From positions 1 through 58,717 of the forward strand of contig JAIOZM010000014.1 in NCBI GenBank assembly GCA_021740585.1: a stretch of 58,717 nt of DNA, written 5' to 3'. This document shows, one piece after another, positions 45,583 through 53,282 of this stretch (position 1 is its first letter; each line of letters starts with the position of its first letter). Origin of the DNA: Bacteroidales bacterium. GTDB taxonomy: Bacteria > Bacteroidota > Bacteroidia > Bacteroidales > GCA-2748055. The notes below the pieces were generated by a model. That model worked only from the letters and a program-made list of their open reading frames with translations. It ran no database searches and was not told the origin of the DNA. The position numbers and the translations under genes are program-made.

Positions 45583-46023
45583 TCAAAATAAATCTTGGTT
45601 AAGGTGGATGCAAGTTTGGTTATTTTAATGACAAATACAAGGGTCTTCTGTTCTTGAATTGCAGTAATCTTCACAAGCTTTAAATGGATTTCATTTTTAA
45701 TAATTCACTCGCAAAACATAATGCAATAAACTGGATAATTTAGTCTGTTTCCAATGAAGAAAAAAGCTTTCTTTATGATATTTCAGACTTTGATTACGAC
45801 AGCTTTTTGCGCTTCCCATTCCAAACCTGATGTTTAAAAGTTTTTTACAAACCAGACGTTTTTTACTTACACGAATTTTAACCCTGTACGTGCGGCACTT
45901 TGCACTGAACCTATGAACAGAGGGTCGATTTTGGTTCTTAGATAAGAGTTAATTTATAAAATATTTTTCTCGATTGGAATTTATACGGTATAGTGTATAG
46001 CTTTTATTAGCAAAATGTGCCGA
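45583..46023. other. Intergenic region without a supported gene
   Basis: 441 AT-rich bases. The only item seen is a 27-codon plus-strand frame at 45754-45837 that begins MKKKAFFMIFQTLITTAFCA, resembling a signal peptide, but it stops at once. It may be the relic of an exported protein. No tRNA, repeat or terminator is visible. Confidence 0.5.
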
Positions 46024-46425
46024 CTAGTTTCGTTTAATCCAATTCTCTAATTGTATTCCTTCAATTCGTTCGAACTCTTTCAAATTCTCTGTCACCATTA
46101 TCATTTCACCAACTATTGAAGTACATCCGATTATTAAATCAAAATCACTTATCGTGATTCCGGCTTTTCTTAATCTAGCTTTTTCTTTTGCATATTTTAA
46201 AAGACAATCAAAGATTGGAAGAATGGTTATTTGATCTGTAAACTTTTCTATCAAAATATAATTATTCTCTGGATTTGAACTATTCTCAGCCCCAAACATT
46301 AACTCAGCTAATGTTATTTCGGAAATTGCAAAGTTTTCAAATCCAATATTCGAAAATTTATCAATCAAGTTAAATTTTCCACGGAAGAAATGAATGCAAA
46401 TATTAGTATCTAAAAGGTATTTCAT
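46024..46425 (-). CDS. vapC: PIN-domain toxin, VapC family
   Basis: 133 residues with the PIN-domain acidic set: Asp6 (LLDTN), Glu41 (LAELMFG), Asp94 and Asp96 (ISDFDLIIG). The final conserved TNNxxEF is TENLKEF here. VapC proteins are Mg-dependent RNases that cut tRNA or rRNA. The start codon shares a base with the stop of the upstream antitoxin gene (TAATG), as is usual for toxin-antitoxin pairs. Confidence 0.88.
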   Translation of the reverse strand: MKYLLDTNICIHFFRGKFNLIDKFSNIGFENFAISEITLAELMFGAENSSNPENNYILIEKFTDQITILPIFDCLLKYAKEKARLRKAGITISDFDLIIGCTSIVGEMIMVTENLKEFERIEGIQLENWIKRN

Positions 46426-46667
46426 TAAAATTTTTCAATATCTCTATTTTCGATTCTTGAATCTCTAATTTCCTTTATTATAAAATCAGAATCTTTAGAA
46501 TCTTCCCATGATCCAAAAAGTGATTTTAAATCCGCTTTATTTTCATCATTGTAATCCAATGATTCTGTTAGTTTTATAATCAATCTCTTCTTTGAACTGT
46601 TATCAAATTTTCTTAGAAATCCAAAGTACTTATCAAGAGTTTTATTATTTATAGCTAAACTTCCCAT
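46425..46667 (-). CDS. Putative antitoxin partner of VapC
   Basis: 80 residues, acidic C-terminal half (DYNDENKADLKSLFGSWEDSKDSD). The pattern KRLIIKLTESL followed by LFGSW is one I have seen in Bacteroidota antitoxins paired with PIN toxins. No clear ribbon-helix-helix or AbrB fold can be read by eye. Function is inferred mainly from its one-base overlap with vapC. It presumably binds the toxin and autoregulates. Confidence 0.7.
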   Translation of the reverse strand: MGSLAINNKTLDKYFGFLRKFDNSSKKRLIIKLTESLDYNDENKADLKSLFGSWEDSKDSDFIIKEIRDSRIENRDIEKF

Positions 46668-46867
46668 TTATTTTTTTTCTAAAGATACAAATTTCAACTA
46701 TGTGGTGCAATTTAGGCATTTTTGCTAACAAATTATTTATTAGTGCTATTGATAATATTGCAAAAAAATTAAATACCGCCTGCGGGTTAAAATACCGCAA
46801 ACCCATGAATATCAATGTGTAAAACAAGCGTGCTTAGGTGAACTGCTGCATGATTTGAGTCCAAAGC

Positions 46868-47785
46868 CTATTGCTTAACCGCATTTGTTTTATTCAATGC
46901 AACTCCAAATACTGTGGAAGATATTGAAGGGAAATTTTCAGCCGGGACATCATTAATTTTGACAATAAGCCAATCGTTCATTTTTGCATAATCAGAAATG
47001 CTTTCAGTCTGGTCGGCTGCTATATGTTCATCAGGATTTACAATTATTTTTAATCCCCTGCTGAATTCAATCATCTCCTTATCACCCCTGCTATTTCCGG
47101 CAACCAGCAATGGTACATCCTGAACAAATGATTCTATAGCCCATTTCTTTCCATGATCCTGTGGAATCGGAATTATTATTTCATCCGTTACCATTCCATC
47201 CTTTATTACGGACTTAATGCCCACAATATTTGTAATAGGAATATCGAGTGCTTTGCTTAAAAACTGTTGATACATACCTTCCGGTGAAGCTGTAATTATC
47301 CAAATTTCGAATCCATTTTGTTTTAGGGTTAAAATCAATTCACGCATTGGTTCGTATATTTTATCCGAATAAAATTCATTGAAAATCTTTTCGCCCATAT
47401 CCCTGTATTCCTGTAAAGAAATTCCGGAAATATACTTTACTCTATTCTGCACATAAGGTATCGAAACATTTGATTGCTTGATCATTTCCTGTAGTATCTC
47501 AGGGTTTTTCTCCGGATGCTCCATTGCATAATGATACATTGCTTCATCGGCAAGATAGTGAGGTGTCTGCCCCAGTACGGTTCCGTCTCCGTCGAATACC
47601 GCAATTTTTCTTCCGGGTTCATCCTTTGTTTCAATCAAAAATTTTTCCAATTGGGAATTAACCTCTTCACTAAATCCGGCTATTGGCTTCATCAAATTAT
47701 CTGCTACCTGACTTGTACAGGCTGCCAATCCAATGATAACAAGCATACCCAGCACTAAGTGACTGCTAAAAAATAATTTTCTCAT
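46868..47785 (-). CDS. Exported HAD-family phosphatase (lipoprotein)
   Basis: 305 residues. Signal with lipobox IGLAAC (Cys23), then a HAD core: motif I FDGDGT (Asp65, Asp67), motif II ITASPEG, and motif IV around AGNSRGDKEMI. The order and the alpha-helical cap resemble phosphoserine-phosphatase-like enzymes, but the export signal points to the periplasm, like class B/C acid phosphatases in location though not in sequence. Its start overlaps the stop of the upstream propeller gene by four bases. Confidence 0.8.
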   Translation of the reverse strand: MRKLFFSSHLVLGMLVIIGLAACTSQVADNLMKPIAGFSEEVNSQLEKFLIETKDEPGRKIAVFDGDGTVLGQTPHYLADEAMYHYAMEHPEKNPEILQEMIKQSNVSIPYVQNRVKYISGISLQEYRDMGEKIFNEFYSDKIYEPMRELILTLKQNGFEIWIITASPEGMYQQFLSKALDIPITNIVGIKSVIKDGMVTDEIIIPIPQDHGKKWAIESFVQDVPLLVAGNSRGDKEMIEFSRGLKIIVNPDEHIAADQTESISDYAKMNDWLIVKINDVPAENFPSISSTVFGVALNKTNAVKQ

Positions 47786-48639
47786 ACCTGGTCTTTGTTT
47801 ACAATTTTATAAATATACAGTTCATGAATTTCTTTTGTGTATCCCGGATAAAATCCCACCGGCATACCATTAACCACACGTGTTCCTCTGTTAAAATGAA
47901 CGATTAAGGTATTATTTGATTTATCGAAAGCCAGCCCTTCAATTTCACCATTAAATTTTACGTCATCAAATGTTTTAATAAGTGAAGTTTTCAAACTTGT
48001 TTTATTATAATCTATTGGAATGAAATACATGTGATCGGGTTCGTTGTATTCTGCATCCCCATCATCAGCTGTGATAAGAATTTTATTATTCCAGACTTCT
48101 ATACCCTGCTGCTTTTCGGGAACAGGATAAATATGGTGTTTACCTGCATATTTTCCGGAAATCAAATCATAGCAATAGAGATAAGAACCATCAATCCAAT
48201 CGGCCATCCACACAATACTATTCTTCGCATCAACGGTAACTCCACAAACCTCTTGCTGTCCCGATTCAGGCTCCCAGGAAAAGAATCTCTTAAACTCCAA
48301 TGTTTCAGCATCATAAATAACTATCTGAATATTTTTCGCTGCTCCATTATCAAAATATTCTGCTCCTGCATAGAGTTCATTATTATGGTAATCAATATCC
48401 CCAAGGTGATTTGCCGGGAGCCTTAAGTCCTTAAATGGCTCATTATTCGAAACCAGAAGCTTACCATCCTTAGTATATTTGTAAAGCGATTTACTGCCAC
48501 TAACGTAATAATAATTTTCATCTACTGTTACGCCTTGTCTGCCAGCTACTTCAATGGTATTGACTAACTCAAATTCCTGAGCAAATATTGAGCAGGAAAA
48601 GATAGCTGCAAATATGAGTAATTGGATGCTGAAAATCAT
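47782..48639 (-). CDS. Exported beta-propeller protein
   Basis: 285 residues with a signal peptide (1-20). Repeated blade-like strands (QGVTVDENYYYVSGSKSLYKYTKDGKLL, GDIDYHNNELYAGAEY, CGVTVDAKNSIVWMADW, QGIEVWNNKILITADDGD, IEGLAFDKSNNTLIVHFN) suggest a six-bladed propeller of NHL/SdiA-regulator-like or phytase-like type. No catalytic residues assigned. Co-transcribed with the HAD phosphatase, so the pair may act on one phosphorylated substrate; that is inference. Confidence 0.6.
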   Translation of the reverse strand: MIFSIQLLIFAAIFSCSIFAQEFELVNTIEVAGRQGVTVDENYYYVSGSKSLYKYTKDGKLLVSNNEPFKDLRLPANHLGDIDYHNNELYAGAEYFDNGAAKNIQIVIYDAETLEFKRFFSWEPESGQQEVCGVTVDAKNSIVWMADWIDGSYLYCYDLISGKYAGKHHIYPVPEKQQGIEVWNNKILITADDGDAEYNEPDHMYFIPIDYNKTSLKTSLIKTFDDVKFNGEIEGLAFDKSNNTLIVHFNRGTRVVNGMPVGFYPGYTKEIHELYIYKIVNKDQV

Positions 48640-48766
48640 TATTTATCTAATCATAAAATGTACAATAAGGCTCACCGGTATCAGAGTTTTTAAAGAAGAA
48701 ATATCTTAACTGCCATAGCGTAAACTTACGAATTTATAAAAGCTAATCATAATACTTTGGTAGTAA

Positions 48767-48946
48767 TTTCGAGATGTTTTTTTAGATTATGTTGTTTTGG
48801 GGGAAGCTTTCACCACTCCTAAAAAAGGAGATGTCAGCGAAATTAAGAGTACTTCGGGATCTTTTCCTGTTACTGATCAATTTGGAAAAACCAATCACAA
48901 AGAACCACCTTTCCCGGACTCTGCTGAACCACTAGTTCCGGAATAA
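48767..48946 (+). pseudogene. 3' remnant of an unknown gene
   Basis: A 59-codon open frame without ATG start that reads as plausible protein (DYVVLGEAFTTPKKGD, then KTNHKEPPFPDSAEPLVPE and stop). Its last 20 codons lie inside the 174-bp direct repeat, and the same peptide end recurs in the second copy at 50791-50853. I do not recognise the family. Confidence 0.45.
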
Positions 48947-49056
48947 CTACCCATAGGCATGTAATTGAATATGTGATATTTATAGAAGTAAAAGATTTCA
49001 AACCAGCAGGGCTTCAATAAACCGGCGGAGGTGGCTCTATTGCTCCGGATTTTCCA
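48883..49056. repeat. 174-bp direct repeat, copy A, downstream of fic
   Basis: Same orientation and same length as copy B (50790-50963), with four mismatches by my alignment (about 98% identity). It ends 9 bases from the fic stop codon. It contains the last 20 codons of the remnant frame at 48767-48946 and about 110 non-coding bases. Confidence 0.95.
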
Positions 49057-49065
49057 TGCAGGGCT

Positions 49066-50613
49066 TTAATTATTCTCTTTTCTGCCCTTTATCGCTTTCT
49101 CAACCAACTCGGCTACAAACATAGTGAATTTAGTTATATCCTGGTTGACACTCGCTTCTTCCAGAGCGGACATATAATCATCTCTTCTTTCCACGGGGAT
49201 TATCGTCCAGGGGAATCCTCCGGAAGCTAACATGACGTTTAACAGGAAGCGAGCCAACCGACCATTTCCATCAACATAGGGATGAATATAGACAAATAGA
49301 AAGTGCCCAAGAATAGCACGCACTGGTGCTGATTTCTCTTCTTTAAGAAGGTCGAACAATACTGGTATAGAATCCCTTACAGCTTCCTTATTTGGTGGTG
49401 TATGCTTGGATCCTGAAATATAAACCGGAGTATTTCTATATCCGGCGAGATCTGAAGGCTTCAAAATACCTACAGCAATACTGGGAGCAAACAATTCGCG
49501 ATACCATACTCCGTGATCAATAAAAACAACGTCACTAGGATTAACCCCTTCAAGAACTCTCTTTATGCTTCCCTTAACTTTTTGAAAGCATTGCCAATAT
49601 CCTCTGGCTGCTAATGCGTTTTTCTGTTCTCTGTCAGTCTCATTAGCATCAGGATTCCAGTCACCTTTTCGCACTTGTTCAATAAGCTCCTCAGTCACTC
49701 TATAACCCTCTATGGAGAGAGAATGATATGCATCTGACAAATAAAGCTCTTCAACTTCCTTTAGGTATGCTTCAACGTATTTTGGCGGGTCAATTTCAGC
49801 AGGGAAGTTAGCAAGTACTCCTTCCCTCATCTGATGCCACATAAGCTTTATTCTATTTGCAAACGGTGATGTTTCCCTGCTGCTTAATGTCATTAACAAC
49901 TTTTCCTCAAAAGGATCATTCTCACGCACATCAAAACCAACTGCTTTCATTGTATTGACGATTTCATCAGCAATCTTATCTCTCCCTATATTCCTAAACG
50001 CACCGGCAATTCTACCTGCCTTAACACTGTGACCACCCTGTAACAGCAAAGATAAAATATCAGATGAATCCTTCATCGACGCTAAGCAAGTTCTTGCGTC
50101 GATCGGATTTCTGGAAAAAAAATCGGCCCCACAAGCCAGAAGTCCTGCAGGCACAGAATAAACTTTTAAACCTTCTATTTCATCTCGTTCTGTTTCCGCA
50201 GGTAATTCTAATTCTACATCAAAGAAGGAGATATTATGAATAAGCTCAATCTTATTATTATTTGCTTTAGGTGACCTAACAAGTAGTTGTTTTGGCACCG
50301 TTGCATTTCCACTATGCAGCAGCAAAGATTGTTCAGGCGACAAGCTCCAATCTGATTTGAATCTTGAATTTAAATATGTAGAAGCGAAATACCAGAACGA
50401 AGTATACCAGAAAGTTGTGTCACCATCCATTTCTGACGGTTGTTTTGTTATATACCATCCCTTAATAACCGGGCGCAGGAAACCATTTAAAACCAGACGG
50501 TCCCTATGCGTTCTGGACATTTGATCTGTCCGGATCACAGCAATCCCCTGTTCATTCTGAAGTTTTTTTAACTCTTCCAAGGATTGGGCTAATTTTTCTG
50601 AAGGTAGTGCCAT
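49066..50613 (-). CDS. fic: Fic-domain protein with AbiEi-like N-terminal domain
   Basis: 515 residues. The N-terminal 230 residues resemble AbiEi: a winged-helix segment (about 10-55, with TDQMSRTHRDRLVLNGFLRPVIKGWYI split by turns) and a larger domain with SLLLHSGNATVP (96-107). A linker precedes the Fic domain, whose motif HPYVDGNGRLAR (His444) is complete, indicating an active AMP-transferase-type enzyme. An inhibitory helix motif S-x-x-x-E-G (Ser298-Gly303, SLSIEG) lies before the Fic core, making it a class II self-inhibited Fic protein. Flanked by direct repeats and preceded by operator-like repeats; it may be a self-contained toxin with its own regulator. Confidence 0.88.
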   Translation of the reverse strand: MALPSEKLAQSLEELKKLQNEQGIAVIRTDQMSRTHRDRLVLNGFLRPVIKGWYITKQPSEMDGDTTFWYTSFWYFASTYLNSRFKSDWSLSPEQSLLLHSGNATVPKQLLVRSPKANNNKIELIHNISFFDVELELPAETERDEIEGLKVYSVPAGLLACGADFFSRNPIDARTCLASMKDSSDILSLLLQGGHSVKAGRIAGAFRNIGRDKIADEIVNTMKAVGFDVRENDPFEEKLLMTLSSRETSPFANRIKLMWHQMREGVLANFPAEIDPPKYVEAYLKEVEELYLSDAYHSLSIEGYRVTEELIEQVRKGDWNPDANETDREQKNALAARGYWQCFQKVKGSIKRVLEGVNPSDVVFIDHGVWYRELFAPSIAVGILKPSDLAGYRNTPVYISGSKHTPPNKEAVRDSIPVLFDLLKEEKSAPVRAILGHFLFVYIHPYVDGNGRLARFLLNVMLASGGFPWTIIPVERRDDYMSALEEASVNQDITKFTMFVAELVEKAIKGRKENN

Positions 50614-50635
50614 TATTAATATATTATTACATATA

Positions 50636-50703
50636 CTAGTTTATTCTGCTGTGCGTAATCTAGTTTATTCTGCTGTACGTAATCTAGTTTATCCTGCAAA
50701 TAT
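50636..50703. promoter_or_regulatory. 24-base tandem repeats in the fic promoter
   Basis: Two 24-base units (50636-50659 and 50660-50683, one mismatch; each starts CTAGTTTATTCTGCTGT) and a partial third (50684-50703). On the minus strand a -7-type TATATTTG (50704-50697) overlaps the third unit, so the repeats occupy the start-site region of fic. They fit a binding site for the protein's own winged-helix domain. Confidence 0.6.
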
Positions 50704-50789
50704 AATAAATATTTAGGATGTAAATTATTGGTATTTAAAAAATTGTGCAATTAAAGGGGATTAAGTAGTTTAAATGCTACCCGAGTGAC

Positions 50790-50963
50790 TGGAAAAACCA
50801 ATCACAAAGAACCACCTTTCCCGGACTCTGCTGAACCACTGGTTCCGGAATAACTACCCATAGGCATGTAATTAAATATGTGCTATTTATACAAGTAAAA
50901 GATTTCAAACCAGCAGGGCTTCAATAAACCGGCGGAGGTGGCTCTATTGCTCCGGATTTTCCA
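50790..50963. repeat. 174-bp direct repeat, copy B, upstream of fic
   Basis: Direct copy of 48883-49056 with four mismatches. The match begins and ends abruptly. The sequence beyond it (50964-51165) shows no gene or other feature. Confidence 0.95.
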
Positions 50964-51165
50964 CCAATATCGTCAAACAAATAAATTATGTCGTAATGAT
51001 CTTTTATAAGCAGTAAAGAATAAAATGCAAGTGTAAATTAAATGAATGTAATTGTAATAATAATCCTCCCCCAAATAATAGCAGCTAATAAAAAGGTGCG
51101 AATTTCCGGTCTATCCTCCCCTGTAATCCAGCATTAAACAATCGGACGATTATTAGCATTCTAAT

Positions 51166-52572
51166 CTACCTGACCACTACTTTCACGACCTTAAGCACTC
51201 CATGCTGCCTAACTTTTACAAAATACAAGCCCTGTGGATATGCACTAAGGTCGATTTGCTCTTGGATTGATTTCAGAGGTTTGCTGTATATCATCATGCC
51301 GTTGGTGTTGTAGATTTCGATATCGGCATTGAGAGGATTTTGGATGTCGATGGTTATTATGCCATCGGTGGGGTTGGGGTAAATTGAGATTTGGTAATTA
51401 AAGACTGTTGGATTAATGTTAACACTTGCACAGATAGTATCAAAATATACATTTGGACTGCCAATGGTATTTATCAATGTGTCAAAACTAGCAGGGGGGA
51501 AAGGTAATTCCCAAACACATACTTGTTCCAATGATGGCATTTCAGATATATCTAAATAGCCACAATCAAATACACCGCAACGAAATAAAGAAGTATCTTT
51601 TGATATATCCAGATTGGTCAATTTGTTATTTTGGCAATACAATTTATTTAAAAAAGGATTGTTTGACACATTCAGACTTGATATTTGATTATTATTGCAA
51701 GACAAATAGGCTAAATCAAAACAGTTTGAAACATCCAAGCTGGTTAACTGATTATCCTGACAATACAACCCTCTTAAAATTAAATTATTCGATAAATCTA
51801 AGCTGGTTAAATGGTTATTATTACACGTCAAATAGCTTAAATTATGACAGTTTGAAACATCCAGACTAGTTAATTGGTTAGAAATGCTAGTCAGCCATAC
51901 TAAATTGCGACAATCCGTAACCTCGAGATTCGTTAATTGGTTACGCGAATTTTCCAAATCTTGTAATTCAGTACAGCCAGAAATATTCATACTGGTAATC
52001 AGGTTATCAGTGCAAAACAAATATCTTATTTTAGGACAGTATGAAACATCCAGATCGGTTAATTTATTAGAAGCACAACTTAATTTTTCTAATTTTAAGC
52101 AGTCTGAAATATCCAAACTGGTTAAATTGTTACTTGAGCAATACAACAAAGTTAAAGAATTGGCATTGCTTACATTAAGGCTGGCTAATTGGTTATAATG
52201 GCAATATAATGAAGTGAGAGCCCTATTATGAGTTAAATCCAAACTGGTTAGTTGATTCTGCTTGCAATCTAAAAGTTTTAAAGCAGCACAGCTGGAAACA
52301 TCAAGAATGGTTAATTGGTTATAAGAGCAATACAATGTATCTATATTAACAAATGCTTCAATACCTTTTAATTTTGATATTGATTTGTGCCCAACATTCA
52401 AATTAGTAACCGCCTCTGCTTCAGCATAACTAATCTGTCCATCCACATTTGTATCCACCCCCTCAGCAATAAGGGCGGCTAAAAAGTTAGCATCAGGAAT
52501 ACTGACATTCTGGGAAAACAAGGGGAGGCTTCCCAAAACGATTATCGAGAAAATAACTGAAATTCGTTTCAT
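51166..52572 (-). CDS. Leucine-rich-repeat protein with EF-hand-like loop and T9SS domain
   Basis: 468 residues: signal peptide 1-20; an EF-hand-like calcium loop at 40-51 (DTNVDGQISYAE, with Asp/Asn/Asp at 1, 3, 5 and Glu at 12); about twelve to thirteen LRR units of 21 residues (consensus LTSLDVSNC-x-x-L-x-x-L-x-C-x-x-NQ); and a T9SS type A sorting domain (about 395-468, ISIYPNPTDGIITI and a terminal LKVVKVVVR). The repeat resembles internalin-type rather than BspA-type LRRs. A cysteine recurs at two positions per unit, giving a possible cysteine ladder. Secreted surface protein, ligand unknown. Confidence 0.88.
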   Translation of the reverse strand: MKRISVIFSIIVLGSLPLFSQNVSIPDANFLAALIAEGVDTNVDGQISYAEAEAVTNLNVGHKSISKLKGIEAFVNIDTLYCSYNQLTILDVSSCAALKLLDCKQNQLTSLDLTHNRALTSLYCHYNQLASLNVSNANSLTLLYCSSNNLTSLDISDCLKLEKLSCASNKLTDLDVSYCPKIRYLFCTDNLITSMNISGCTELQDLENSRNQLTNLEVTDCRNLVWLTSISNQLTSLDVSNCHNLSYLTCNNNHLTSLDLSNNLILRGLYCQDNQLTSLDVSNCFDLAYLSCNNNQISSLNVSNNPFLNKLYCQNNKLTNLDISKDTSLFRCGVFDCGYLDISEMPSLEQVCVWELPFPPASFDTLINTIGSPNVYFDTICASVNINPTVFNYQISIYPNPTDGIITIDIQNPLNADIEIYNTNGMMIYSKPLKSIQEQIDLSAYPQGLYFVKVRQHGVLKVVKVVVR

Positions 52573-52692
52573 GATTGTTGATTATTACTATGATTAAAGG
52601 CAAGTTACGACATTAAAAACCACAAAGTCAAACGTTATCGTGTCAAAATGGAACGGTATTGTACCAAAAACCAAGAAATAACTATTAATTGA

Positions 52693-52845
52693 GATTCGAC
52701 CAATGCTGAGAAACATATACTGGTATGCTCTTATGATAAATCAGAATTTCTTATTGATGACCTGAAAACTATATTCAGACGATACAAACAAAGGGAGGAT
52801 TTTTGGAGGCTTGATAAATTTATTGAATGGCACTTCCCTTATTAA
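52693..52845 (+). pseudogene. 3' remnant of an unknown gene
   Basis: A 50-codon open frame with no start codon that reads as protein, including VCSYDKSEFLIDDLKTIF and ending DKFIEWHFPY. Nothing in the family is recognised. It sits in a 710-base gap that also holds the MITE-like element, and is probably what is left of a displaced gene. Confidence 0.35.
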
Positions 52846-52979
52846 TTTGTCCTGATAAATCAATGGTTTTATGGAGCGTAAATTTAGCATTTTTCAATTC
52901 CTACTCAATTAACAGAACCCATAAAGAAAAAAGGGGTAAGGTTTCATTGCTAACAAGTTATATTTTCATAAATTTACTT

Positions 52980-53216
52980 CACTAGTGTCGCGTTTAACTC
53001 GGGACAATATTATATAATAAGTTCATTGATTAATAGCAATCGCTAAAAAGCGATGTAAAATTGATCAGTCATTGTACTCATTCTCTCAAATATGTGGCAT
53101 TACTCCTTTCGAGAAAGTGCCTCTAAATGAACTCTTTAGCAAATCTTCAACATCGATCCCAGTTGATGATTCTCCTAACTTGTTCAGTAACAATCATTTT
53201 TAACGGGACACTAGTG
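52980..53216. mobile_element. MITE-like element or IS remnant with imperfect terminal inverted repeats
   Basis: CACTAGTGTCGCGTTTAA at the left (52980-52997) is inverted at the right as TTAACGGGACACTAGTG (53200-53216), with one mismatch and one indel. The 237-base interior has no transposase; on the minus strand a 30-codon frame ending FRGTFSKGVMPHI may be the end of a deleted gene. Target duplications are not clear because the ends contain the palindrome ACTAGT. Confidence 0.55.
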
Positions 53217-53282
53217 TAAAAGCTTCATGAATTATTACAGTGGTTGATTTGAAAATTGTATTAACATATAAATTTAATAATT

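Noticed and set aside
48031-48426. A 131-codon plus-strand frame opposite the propeller gene
   Set aside because: The minus-strand frame has a signal peptide, blade repeats and an operon overlap; the plus frame is Ile/Cys-rich without any recognisable pattern.
51531-52198. Two plus-strand frames of 112 and 104 codons with apparent repeats (SNSLNYDSLKHPD type)
   Set aside because: They are the antisense of the regular 21-residue LRR repeats at 51166-52572, which explains both their length and periodicity.
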